From Clostridia bacterium (lineage in GTDB: Bacteria > Bacillota > Clostridia > RUG12999), in NCBI GenBank assembly GCA_017502065.1, contig JAFVVU010000152.1, positions 1 through 6,556 of the forward strand: DNA of 6,556 nt, written 5' to 3'. Below are positions 1-5,849 of the stretch, piece by piece. The notes beneath the pieces were generated by a model, which did not search any database, was not told the origin of the DNA, and saw only the letters and a program-made list of their open reading frames with translations. Within the stretch, counting starts at the first letter, position 1. Every line of letters begins with the position of its first letter. The position numbers were made by a program, and so were the translations under genes.

Positions 1-1116
1 ACCAAGCTTGTCCTCGGAATTTTTGAATTTGTCAAATGCCCAGCGAGCAAATTTGATAACAACGTAATCTCCGTTAGGAACATATTTATCAAGAGTTTTA
101 TCTTTCCAGTAGGGGATTTCGTCAAGTGTAAGACCTGTTGCAAGCATTGCAGATACAAGAGCAATAGGGAAGCCTGTTGCTTTTGATGCAAGTGCTGAAG
201 AACGTGATGTTCTCGGGTTGATTTCAATAATAACAACCTGGTCTGTTACGGGGTTATGTGCCATCTGAACGTTTGTTCCGCCGATAACACCAATTGCGTC
301 AACAATTGAATATGCATATTTCTGCAGTCTGTCCTGAAGCTCTTTTGAAATTGTGAGCATCGGAGCACTGCAGCAGGAGTCACCTGTATGAACACCCATC
401 GGGTCAATATTTTCAATCATACAAACGGTAATCATATTACCTTTTGCGTCACGAACAACCTCAACTTCAAGCTCTTCCCAGCCGATAACGGACTGTTCAA
501 TAAGAACCTGACCAATCATACTTGCGGCAACACCACGGGAAACAATTGTTTTAAGCTCATCAATATTATAAACAATACCGCCGCCTGTTCCGCCCATTGT
601 ATAAGCAGGACGAACAACTACAGGGTATCCGAGTTCGTTTGCAATTTCAGCAGCTTCTTCAACAGAATAAGCAGGAAGACTCTTCGGCATATCAATACCG
701 AGCTTGTCCATTGTCTTTTTGAATTCAATTCTGTCCTCGCCGCGTTCAATAGCGTCAAGCTGAACACCAATAACCTCAACATTATATTTGTCAAGCACAC
801 CTGCTTTTGCAAGTTCAAGACTGAGGTTAAGACCGGACTGACCGCCAAGGTTGGGGAGAAGAGCGTCGGGACGTTCTTTTTCAATAATAGCGGTAAGTCT
901 GTCAACATTAAGAGGTTCTATATAAGTAACGTCGGCAGTAGACGGATCTGTCATAATTGTTGCCGGGTTGGAGTTTACAAGAACAATTTCGTAGCCAAGA
1001 TTTTTAAGTGCTTTACAAGCCTGTGTTCCGGAGTAGTCAAACTCACAAGCCTGACCAATAATAATAGGGCCGGAACCGATAATCATAATCTTATTTATAT
1101 CGTCTCTTTTAGGCAT
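1..1116 (-). CDS. carB: Carbamoyl-phosphate synthase large subunit, N-terminal 372 residues (partial)
   Basis: This is the first third of the roughly 1,070-residue large subunit. The enzyme makes carbamoyl phosphate from bicarbonate, ammonia (released from glutamine by CarA) and two ATP, feeding pyrimidine and arginine synthesis in the cytosol. The start MPKRDDINKIMIIGSGP is nearly the E. coli start, followed by the pre-ATP-grasp signature GQACEFDYSG (residues 21-30) and NPATIMTDP (50-58). The ATP-grasp domain of the carboxyphosphate half follows, with RPAYTMGGTGGG at 169-180. Residues equivalent to E. coli Arg129, Arg169 and His243 are present at the same numbers, and the metal-binding EINPR motif is at 298-302. 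The ATG is supported by GAAAGGAT nine bases upstream. The gene runs off the left edge intact. It lies behind rpmE and a terminator instead of next to carA. SCCSAP at 247-252 replaces the E. coli SITVAP. Identification is secure. Confidence 0.97.
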   Translation of the reverse strand, partial: MPKRDDINKIMIIGSGPIIIGQACEFDYSGTQACKALKNLGYEIVLVNSNPATIMTDPSTADVTYIEPLNVDRLTAIIEKERPDALLPNLGGQSGLNLSLELAKAGVLDKYNVEVIGVQLDAIERGEDRIEFKKTMDKLGIDMPKSLPAYSVEEAAEIANELGYPVVVRPAYTMGGTGGGIVYNIDELKTIVSRGVAASMIGQVLIEQSVIGWEELEVEVVRDAKGNMITVCMIENIDPMGVHTGDSCCSAPMLTISKELQDRLQKYAYSIVDAIGVIGGTNVQMAHNPVTDQVVIIEINPRTSRSSALASKATGFPIALVSAMLATGLTLDEIPYWKDKTLDKYVPNGDYVVIKFARWAFDKFKNSEDKLG

Positions 1117-1156
1117 ATTCTAACATCCTTTCAAAAATTTTTCAGTTATAAAACTC

Positions 1157-1193
1157 TAAAAAAAATGCCCGAAGAATAAATATTTCAGGCATT
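1157..1193 (-). terminator. Rho-independent terminator downstream of rpmE
   Basis: Read leftward, a 10-bp stem (1184-1193 with 1164-1173, one G-U pair) closes a 10-base loop and is followed by a run of eight U (1165-1158, the first two shared with the stem). It begins 8 bases after the rpmE stop codon and ends about 40 bases before the carB start. The A-run is only on the carB side, so the signal acts on leftward transcription. It probably ends the rpmE message. It could also act as a leaky or regulated attenuator in front of carB; no competing antiterminator was evident to me. Confidence 0.8.
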
Positions 1194-1201
1194 CAAAAAA
1201 A

Positions 1202-1408
1202 TTATTTTTCATTAAGATTGAATTTTTTTCTGAATTTTTCAACACGTCCGCCTGTATCAACAAGCTTCTGTTTACCTGTGAAAAACGGATGGCATTTAGA
1301 GCAAATTTCAACAGAAATATCATCTCTTGTGGAACGAGTTTCGATAGTAGCTCCACATGCGCATTTTATTGTTGTCGGCTGGTAATTCGGATGTATTCCT
1401 TCTTTCAT
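1202..1408 (-). CDS. rpmE: Ribosomal protein L31 (bL31), zinc-binding form
   Basis: This 68-residue protein is bL31, a small protein of the 50S subunit that helps bridge the large and small subunits. It starts MKEGIHPNY, the usual L31 opening, and carries the zinc-ribbon cysteines of the C+ type: C16 and C18 in KCACG, and C36 and C39 in [10 protein letters not shown]. The HPFFTGKQK segment (40-48) and the basic C-terminus are also typical. Length is normal for the family (about 66-70). The ATG has AAGGAG at 1418-1423, nine bases away. It is transcribed alone from a strong divergent promoter and ends at a hairpin terminator. The zinc-binding form is the one normally used under zinc sufficiency, a family property and not something shown here. 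Confidence 0.97.
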   Translation of the reverse strand: MKEGIHPNYQPTTIKCACGATIETRSTRDDISVEICSKCHPFFTGKQKLVDTGGRVEKFRKKFNLNEK

Positions 1409-1452
1409 ATATTAACACTCCTTCCAAGTATCATCTTTGCATTTTCTAAAGT

Positions 1453-1481
1453 ATTATAACACACAAAACTACAAAATGCAA
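1453..1481 (-). promoter_or_regulatory. rpmE promoter (sigma-A type, extended -10)
   Basis: Read leftward, TTGCAT (1481-1476) and a perfect TATAAT (1458-1453) are separated by 17 bases, with the extended -10 TG motif one base upstream of the -10. Transcription would begin near 1446, giving a leader of about 38 bases that contains the rpmE ribosome binding site. An A/T tract lies just upstream of the -35 and may act as an UP element. Called from sequence only. Confidence 0.8.
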
Positions 1482-1514
1482 GTGTTTTTTAAAAAAATTT
1501 AAAAAAGTATTGCA
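1477..1514. repeat. Imperfect inverted repeat between the divergent promoters
   Basis: The arms 1477-1493 and 1498-1514 match at 14 of 17 positions as inverted repeats, with a 4-base centre. Each arm has TGCAA at its outer end and T6A3 at its inner end, with a three-base mismatch between. The outer ends overlap the -35 boxes of rpmE and pheS. The inner A- and T-tracts could be UP elements shared by both promoters, or a site for a protein that touches both. No known operator was recognised. Confidence 0.6.
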
Positions 1515-1538
1515 AACTTTATTTAATTATGTTAAAAT
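1510..1538 (+). promoter_or_regulatory. pheS operon promoter (sigma-A type, extended -10)
   Basis: TTGCAA (1510-1515) and TAAAAT (1533-1538) are 17 bases apart, with TG at 1530-1531 forming an extended -10. Transcription should start near 1545, directly before the T-box leader, which is where a T-box promoter is expected. The position mirrors the rpmE promoter exactly. Confidence 0.8.
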
Positions 1539-1739
1539 ACATATAAAGATAAAGGCAATGACCGGGAAAAGTAGGTATATGTGCACGAATAAGAGAGAAG
1601 GCGCCATGGGCTGAAAGCGCCATCGCGTACGCAGTATACTGAAGTTCACCTGCGAGCTGCGCCCTTGAACATTTCTTTAGTAGGGGGCGACGGGTAAGAA
1701 CCGTTATATTCTTTAAAAGTGCCGACAAACAGTCGGAAT

Positions 1740-1778
1740 TTGGGTGGTACCGCGAAAGATAAATGCCTTTCGTCCCAA
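1740..1778 (+). promoter_or_regulatory. T-box antiterminator helix
   Basis: TTGGG (1740-1744) pairs with CCCAA (1774-1778) as helix A1. The seven-base bulge TGGTACC (1745-1751) receives the tRNA acceptor end. GCGAAAG (1752-1758) pairs with CTTTCGT (1767-1773) as helix A2, with an 8-base loop. The 3' half uses the same bases as the 5' arm of the terminator, so the two structures exclude each other. Confidence 0.9.
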
Positions 1779-1798
1779 TGGGGCGGAAGGCTTTTTTT
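1765..1798 (+). terminator. Rho-independent terminator of the T-box leader
   Basis: A 12-bp stem (1765-1776 with 1780-1791, including two U-G pairs) closes an AAT loop and is followed by seven T (1792-1798). It forms when tRNA-Phe is charged and stops transcription 18 bases before the pheS start codon. The ribosome binding site of pheS begins right after the T-run. Confidence 0.94.
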
Positions 1799-1802
1799 AT
1801 GG

Positions 1803-1819
1803 AAAGGATGATTGAAATG
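1803..1819 (+). promoter_or_regulatory. pheS ribosome binding site, sets the start at 1817
   Basis: AAAGGA (1803-1808) sits 8 bases before ATG 1817. In-frame ATGs at 1763, 1799 and 1808 lie inside the terminator hairpin, at the T-run end, or on the Shine-Dalgarno sequence itself, so they cannot use it. Starting at 1817 gives a 344-residue PheS, the same length as the B. subtilis protein. Confidence 0.9.
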
Positions 1820-2851
1820 AAAGAGATGCTGGCTAAAATAAGAGAAACAGCAGCACTTGAAATTTCCGCAATCAACATTGATTCGGAAGAAGCAAAAACT
1901 CTTCTTGAAGATGCAAGGGTAAAATACCTCGGTAAAAAAGGTGAGCTTACATCTGTACTTCGTGGAATGGGAGGACTTAGTCCGGAAATGCGTCCCGTAA
2001 TCGGACAGGTTTCCAACGAAGTAAGGGAATTTATTGAAAAAGCGATTGAAGAAAAGAAAAACCTTATTGCAGAAAGAGAATCTGCACTCCGTCTTGAAAA
2101 AGAGGTTATTGACGTAACAATGCCGGGTAAAAGAAATACAAGCGGCAGACTTCATCCTCTTACACAGGTTTTAACTGAAATTGAAGATATATTTATAGGA
2201 CTTGGATTTGAAATTGCTGAAGGTCCGGAAGTTGAACTTGATTATTATAACTTTGAAGCACTCAATATTCCTAAAAACCATCCTGCAAGAGATACTCAGG
2301 ATACATTCTATATAAATGATAACATAGTACTCCGAACACAGACATCACCAATGCAGATCAGGGTTATGGAAAAAACTGCGCCCCCGATAAGAATTATCGC
2401 ACCGGGCAGAGTTTATCGTTCTGATGCTGTTGATGCAACACACAGTCCGCTCTTCCACCAGATAGAAGGTCTTGTAATTGATAAAGGTGTTACAATGGCA
2501 GACCTTAAAGGAAGCCTTGAATTGTTTGCTAAAAAGCTCTACGGTGAAGATGCAGTAATCCGTTTCCGTCCGCATCACTTCCCGTTTACAGAACCGTCAG
2601 CTGAAGTTGACATCTGCTGTTTCTCCTGCGGAGGAAAAGGCTGCAGACTTTGTAAAGGTGAAGGCTGGATTGAAATTCTTGGTGCCGGAATGGTACACCC
2701 GAAAGTTCTTGAAACCTGTGGCGTAGATCCGAAAGAATACAGTGGCTTTGCGTTCGGTCTCGGACTTGAAAGAATTGTTATGCGCAGATTCGATATTAAT
2801 GATATGCGTTTGCTTTATGAAAACGACCTTCGTTTTCTTAAACAGTTTTAA
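1817..2851 (+). CDS. pheS: Phenylalanyl-tRNA synthetase alpha subunit
   Basis: PheS is the catalytic subunit of the cytosolic (alpha-beta)2 enzyme that charges tRNA-Phe with phenylalanine using ATP. The 344-residue product has an N-terminal helical arm likely to form a coiled coil that binds tRNA (about 1-95, with [16 protein letters not shown] at 37-52). A class II catalytic core follows: motif 1 around [20 protein letters not shown] (121-140), the DYYNFEALN and HPARD segments (142-159), TQTSP (174-178), motif 2 from [20 protein letters not shown] (196-215), and motif 3 [15 protein letters not shown] (310-324). Four cysteines (C268, C271, C276, C279), as in other Firmicutes PheS, may bind zinc. 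It is first in the operon, under T-box control, and 16 bases from pheT. The start was chosen from the ribosome binding site and the family length. Nothing is missing. Confidence 0.98.
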   Translation: MKEMLAKIRETAALEISAINIDSEEAKTLLEDARVKYLGKKGELTSVLRGMGGLSPEMRPVIGQVSNEVREFIEKAIEEKKNLIAERESALRLEKEVIDVTMPGKRNTSGRLHPLTQVLTEIEDIFIGLGFEIAEGPEVELDYYNFEALNIPKNHPARDTQDTFYINDNIVLRTQTSPMQIRVMEKTAPPIRIIAPGRVYRSDAVDATHSPLFHQIEGLVIDKGVTMADLKGSLELFAKKLYGEDAVIRFRPHHFPFTEPSAEVDICCFSCGGKGCRLCKGEGWIEILGAGMVHPKVLETCGVDPKEYSGFAFGLGLERIVMRRFDINDMRLLYENDLRFLKQF

Positions 2852-2867
2852 TAGGGGGTAGTGTACA

Positions 2868-5243
2868 ATGAAAGCATCAATGACATTTATTAATGACTAT
2901 GTAAATATTAAAGATATTGACCCGAAAACTTTTTCTGATGAAATGACCATGTCGGGTACAAAGGTTGAGGGATATGAAAATTTAGGCGCGGAAATAAACA
3001 ACGTTGTTGTCGGCAAAATTCTTTCCGTTGAAAAACATCCCGATGCAGACAAGCTTGTTGTTTGTATGGTAGATGTAGGAAATGAAACAATCCAGATTGT
3101 TACAGGCGCACCAAACGTATTTGAAGGAGCGCTTGTTCCGGTTGCACTTCATAAATCCAATCTTCCGGGCGGAGTTAAAATCACAAAAGGAAAGCTCCGT
3201 GGTGTTGAATCCTGCGGTATGTTCTGTTCACACGAAGAACTCGGCATGAACCTTTCCGATTACGAAGGCGCATGTGAAGACGGTGTTATTATATTTAAGG
3301 AAGATATTGCTCCGGGTACAGACGTAAAAGAAGCTCTTTCGCTTGATGAAAATATAATTGAATTTGAAATCACACCTAACCGTGCAGATTGCTACAGTGT
3401 TCTCGGTATTGCAAGAGAAGCTGCAGTTACATTCGGAAGACCGTTTAATCTTAAGAAACCAAAAACAACAGGTAACAGCGAAAAAGCTTCCGATTATGCA
3501 AGCATCGAAGTTGAAGACACAGTTCTTTGTCCGAGATATGCTGCACGAATTGTTAAAAACGTAAAAATCGGTCCGTCGCCGAAATGGCTCCGTGACAGAC
3601 TTAAAGGTTGCGGAATCCGTTCAATCAACAATGTGGTTGATATAACAAACTTCCTCCTTGTTGAATACGGTCAGCCGATGCATGCATTTGACCTTTCATA
3701 TCTTGAAGATTCGAAAATTGTTGTAAGACGTGCAAAAGACGGCGAAAAAATTACAACACTTGACGGTATTGAAAGAAACCTTGATTCTTCAATGCTTGTT
3801 ATTGCTGACAGCAAAAAACCTGTTGCAGTAGCAGGTGTTATGGGTGGCGAAAACTCCGAAATCAAAGAAGATACAAAAACACTTCTTTTCGAATGTGCAA
3901 ACTTTGACGGTGCAAGCGTACGTGTTACTGCAAAGAAACTCGGACTTCGTACCGAAGCAAGTGCACATTACGAAAAAGGTCTTGACCCGTATATGATTGA
4001 GGATGCCGTAAACCGTGCATGCGAGCTCATTGAAGAACTTGGTGCAGGTGAAGTTGTAGGCGGAATTATTGATGTAAATAACGCTCCTGCCGATAACAGA
4101 AAAATCACATTCAATCCTGCGGAAATTAACGCATTCCTCGGATGTGAAATCGATAAAGAATTCATGGTAAAAACACTTACCGACCTTGAATTCAAATTTG
4201 ACGGAGATAAGGTTATTCCGCCGACATACCGTGCAGATGTTGAAGCAATGGCAGACCTTGCGGAAGAAGTTGCAAGATTCTACGGATATAATAATATCCC
4301 GACAACACTTCTCCGTGGTGAATCAAAACCGGGCGGCAGAAATGCAAAACAGCTTGCAAAAGCAAAAATCAAAAATGCACTTGTTGCACTCGGTATGTAT
4401 GAAATCAATACCTATTCATTCATTTCACCGAAAATGTTTGATTTAATAAGACTTCCGGAAACAGATGAAAAACGTAATGTTGTAAAAATCCTCAATCCGC
4501 TTGGTGAAGAAAACTCTGTAATGAGAACAACACTTATCGGTTCAATGATGGATATTCTTACAAATAATAAAAACCACAGAAACGCTGATGCAAAGCTTTT
4601 TGAAATGGGTAATATCTATATCCCGACAACTCCGGACGAACTCCCGATTGAAAAAGAAAAAGTTGCAATCGGTATGTACGGCAACGTTGATTTCTATGAT
4701 ATCAAAGGTGCTGTTGATGACCTTGCAGATGTTATAGGTCTTTCAGGGCTTCGCTACGAAGCAGCAGTCGACAATCCGTCATTCCATCCGGGAAGATGTG
4801 CAAAAATCACAGTTGGCGGAGAAATGCTCGGCTTTATTGGTGAAATTCATCCTGAAGTTGCAAAGAATTATGGCTTTACGGAAAGAGCATATGTTGCAGA
4901 GCTTGATTTTGAAACAATCTTAGCAAATATGAATTCAGAAAAAACATATAAAGAAATGCCGAAATTCCCTGCAGTAACAAGAGACATCGCCGTAATTATG
5001 GACGAAAAAACTCCTGTTGCCGATATGGAAGATGTAATCAAAGGCGTATGCAAAAACCTTCTTGAAGAACTTACTCTCTTTGACGTATATAAAGGAAACC
5101 AGATTGAAGAGGGTAAAAAGAGTGTTGCATATTCACTTACACTCCGTTCAAGCGAAGGAACTCTTGCAGATGAACAGATAACTGCAATGATGGATAAAAT
5201 CGTTAAAATGCTTGGTGAAAAGCTTGGTGCTACACTGAGATAA
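2868..5243 (+). CDS. pheT: Phenylalanyl-tRNA synthetase beta subunit
   Basis: PheT is the large partner of PheS. It completes the tRNA-binding surface and removes mischarged tyrosine from tRNA-Phe. The 791-residue protein has the usual bacterial domain order: an N-terminal segment (MTFINDYV), an EMAP-like tRNA-binding domain (about 41-153, with VVVGKILSVEKHPDADKL and IVTGAPNV), the B3/B4 editing domain (about 213-388, with RSINNVVDITNFLLVEYGQP at 251-270), a B5 domain (about 411-477, ending DLAEEVARFYGYNNIP), a catalytically inactive synthetase-like core (about 490-690) and the C-terminal anticodon-binding FDX-ACB domain (about 697-791, starting MPKFPAVTRDIAVIMDE). AGGGGG at 2853-2858 lies nine bases before the ATG and overlaps the end of the pheS stop region, so translation is likely coupled. 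Length is normal (about 790-805). The gene is intact. Confidence 0.98.
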   Translation: MKASMTFINDYVNIKDIDPKTFSDEMTMSGTKVEGYENLGAEINNVVVGKILSVEKHPDADKLVVCMVDVGNETIQIVTGAPNVFEGALVPVALHKSNLPGGVKITKGKLRGVESCGMFCSHEELGMNLSDYEGACEDGVIIFKEDIAPGTDVKEALSLDENIIEFEITPNRADCYSVLGIAREAAVTFGRPFNLKKPKTTGNSEKASDYASIEVEDTVLCPRYAARIVKNVKIGPSPKWLRDRLKGCGIRSINNVVDITNFLLVEYGQPMHAFDLSYLEDSKIVVRRAKDGEKITTLDGIERNLDSSMLVIADSKKPVAVAGVMGGENSEIKEDTKTLLFECANFDGASVRVTAKKLGLRTEASAHYEKGLDPYMIEDAVNRACELIEELGAGEVVGGIIDVNNAPADNRKITFNPAEINAFLGCEIDKEFMVKTLTDLEFKFDGDKVIPPTYRADVEAMADLAEEVARFYGYNNIPTTLLRGESKPGGRNAKQLAKAKIKNALVALGMYEINTYSFISPKMFDLIRLPETDEKRNVVKILNPLGEENSVMRTTLIGSMMDILTNNKNHRNADAKLFEMGNIYIPTTPDELPIEKEKVAIGMYGNVDFYDIKGAVDDLADVIGLSGLRYEAAVDNPSFHPGRCAKITVGGEMLGFIGEIHPEVAKNYGFTERAYVAELDFETILANMNSEKTYKEMPKFPAVTRDIAVIMDEKTPVADMEDVIKGVCKNLLEELTLFDVYKGNQIEEGKKSVAYSLTLRSSEGTLADEQITAMMDKIVKMLGEKLGATLR

Positions 5244-5244
5244 T

Positions 5245-5261
5245 GAGGTGACAAAAAAGTG
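5245..5261 (+). promoter_or_regulatory. ruvA ribosome binding site with GTG start
   Basis: GAGGTG (5245-5250) begins two bases after the pheT stop codon and lies eight bases before GTG 5259. The protein from this GTG begins MFAYIKGT, aligning with the normal RuvA N-terminus, so the non-ATG start is well supported. The weaker start codon may lower ruvA translation. Confidence 0.85.
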
Positions 5262-5828
5262 TTTGCATATATAAAAGGCACAACTTCTTTCGTAAACAAT
5301 GAATTTGCGGTTGTTGAAGCCGGTGGGATAGGGTATAAAATATTTATGCCCTTATCCGAAAGCAGCGCAATGCCGCTTGGTTCCGAAACAAAAGTTTATA
5401 CTTATATGTATATCCGCGAAGGAATTCTTGATGTGTACGGATTTACCTCGGAAGAAAGTCTGCGCATATTTGAAATGCTTATCGGTATTTCGGGCGTTGG
5501 CCCGAAAGCGGCAATTGCAATACTTAACGTAATGTCGCCATCGGAATTTATAACCGCACTTGAAACAGGGGATGCAAAGGCAATAACCCGAGCACAGGGT
5601 ATAGGTACAAAAATTGCACAAAGGGTAATTCTTGAACTTAAAGGTAAACTTGATTTGTCCACAGGTGCAGAAACTGTGCGCGCACCTAAAAATGCGGCAT
5701 ATGAAGAAGCAGTTGCAGCACTTGTTTCTCTTGGATATTCACCAAGTGATGCTGATAAAGCCCTTGCGGGAGTAACCCCGGGAGACACGGAAAGTATGAT
5801 TAAGCAGGCGCTTAAAAATCTGTTTTAA
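5259..5828 (+). CDS. ruvA: Holliday junction branch-migration protein RuvA
   Basis: RuvA binds four-way DNA junctions as a tetramer and loads the RuvB motor for branch migration in recombination repair. The 189-residue product shows the three usual domains. The N-terminal OB-fold (about 1-62) contains AGGIGYKIFMP and ends VYGF. Domain II (about 63-130) has two helix-hairpin-helix DNA-binding motifs, GISGVGPKAAIAIL (76-89) and AQGIGTKIAQRVILELKGKL (112-131). A flexible linker (about 132-146) leads to the C-terminal RuvB-contacting domain (147-189, AYEEAVAALVSLGYSPSDA). It is slightly shorter than the 200-203 residues common in the family. The acidic-pin position reads REGILDVYGF (53-62), so Gly55 stands where E. 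coli has Asp56. The gene sits 15 bases after pheT and 18 before ruvB, and is read with pheST. No ruvC precedes it. Confidence 0.97.
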   Translation: MFAYIKGTTSFVNNEFAVVEAGGIGYKIFMPLSESSAMPLGSETKVYTYMYIREGILDVYGFTSEESLRIFEMLIGISGVGPKAAIAILNVMSPSEFITALETGDAKAITRAQGIGTKIAQRVILELKGKLDLSTGAETVRAPKNAAYEEAVAALVSLGYSPSDADKALAGVTPGDTESMIKQALKNLF

Positions 5829-5836
5829 TGTAAAGT

Positions 5837-5849
5837 GGAGGTGCTTATG
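5837..5849 (+). promoter_or_regulatory. ruvB ribosome binding site, close to the start
   Basis: GGAGGT (5837-5842) is near-perfect, but only four bases separate it from ATG 5847, less than the 8-9 seen for the other genes here. In-frame GTGs at 5835 and 5841 overlap the site and are unlikely starts. Confidence 0.75.

Larger units (their letters stand above)
1545..1800 (+). promoter_or_regulatory. T-box riboswitch, tRNA-Phe specific (specifier UUC)
   Basis: This leader senses uncharged tRNA-Phe and controls transcription of the downstream synthetase genes. Stem I is visible: base CGGG (1563-1566) with CCTG (1649-1652), the AGTA loop-E motif (1570-1573), GGTATA (1574-1579) with TATACT (1635-1640), the AG-rich bulge at 1592-1598, and an apical stem GGCGC/GCGCC (1600-1604 with 1617-1621). 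The specifier loop GAAGTTCA (1641-1648) places TTC at 1645-1647, matching the GAA anticodon of tRNA-Phe. Stem II pairs 1660-1665 with 1684-1689. Stem IIA/B pairs ACGG (1690-1693) with CCGT in the conserved F-box CCGTTA (1701-1706). Stem III pairs 1722-1726 with 1732-1736. The T-box TGGTACCGCG is at 1745-1754, and its variable base U1748 would pair with the discriminator A of tRNA-Phe. Specifier and downstream pheS agree. The 5' end is estimated from the promoter. Confidence 0.96.

Noticed and set aside
388..1179. Long open frame on the plus strand opposite carB (263 codons)
   Set aside because: It is antisense to a clearly conserved carB coding frame, and its product is rich in Asn, Thr, Cys and Phe with no recognisable domain. 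It also runs through the rpmE terminator. It is a shadow of codon bias on the other strand.
1156..1356. 66-codon minus-strand frame overlapping rpmE in another frame
   Set aside because: It shares DNA with the clear L31 gene and extends through its terminator; the L31 zinc-ribbon frame accounts for this stretch.
1477..1514. The A/T-rich inverted repeat as a bidirectional terminator
   Set aside because: The stem would be almost all A-T with mismatches, it lies between two promoters that point away from it, and no gene reads into it, so a terminator role is unlikely.
1763..1816. Upstream in-frame ATGs that would lengthen PheS by 18 residues or fewer
   Set aside because: They lie inside the terminator hairpin or on the Shine-Dalgarno sequence; the added residues have no counterpart in PheS, and ATG 1817 has correct spacing and gives the standard length.
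1519..2155. Minus-strand open frames across the T-box and the start of pheS
   Set aside because: They cross the T-box stems, terminator and pheS coding sequence. Their low-complexity products match nothing recognisable, and the structured RNA and PheS explain the sequence.
4868..5299. 143-codon minus-strand open frame over the pheT/ruvA junction
   Set aside because: It overlaps the conserved FDX-ACB domain of PheT and the start of RuvA, and its Ser-rich product looks like a reverse-strand shadow.
5402..5788. Minus-strand open frame within ruvA
   Set aside because: It is fully antisense to a complete RuvA, with no ribosome binding site that stands out and no recognisable motif.
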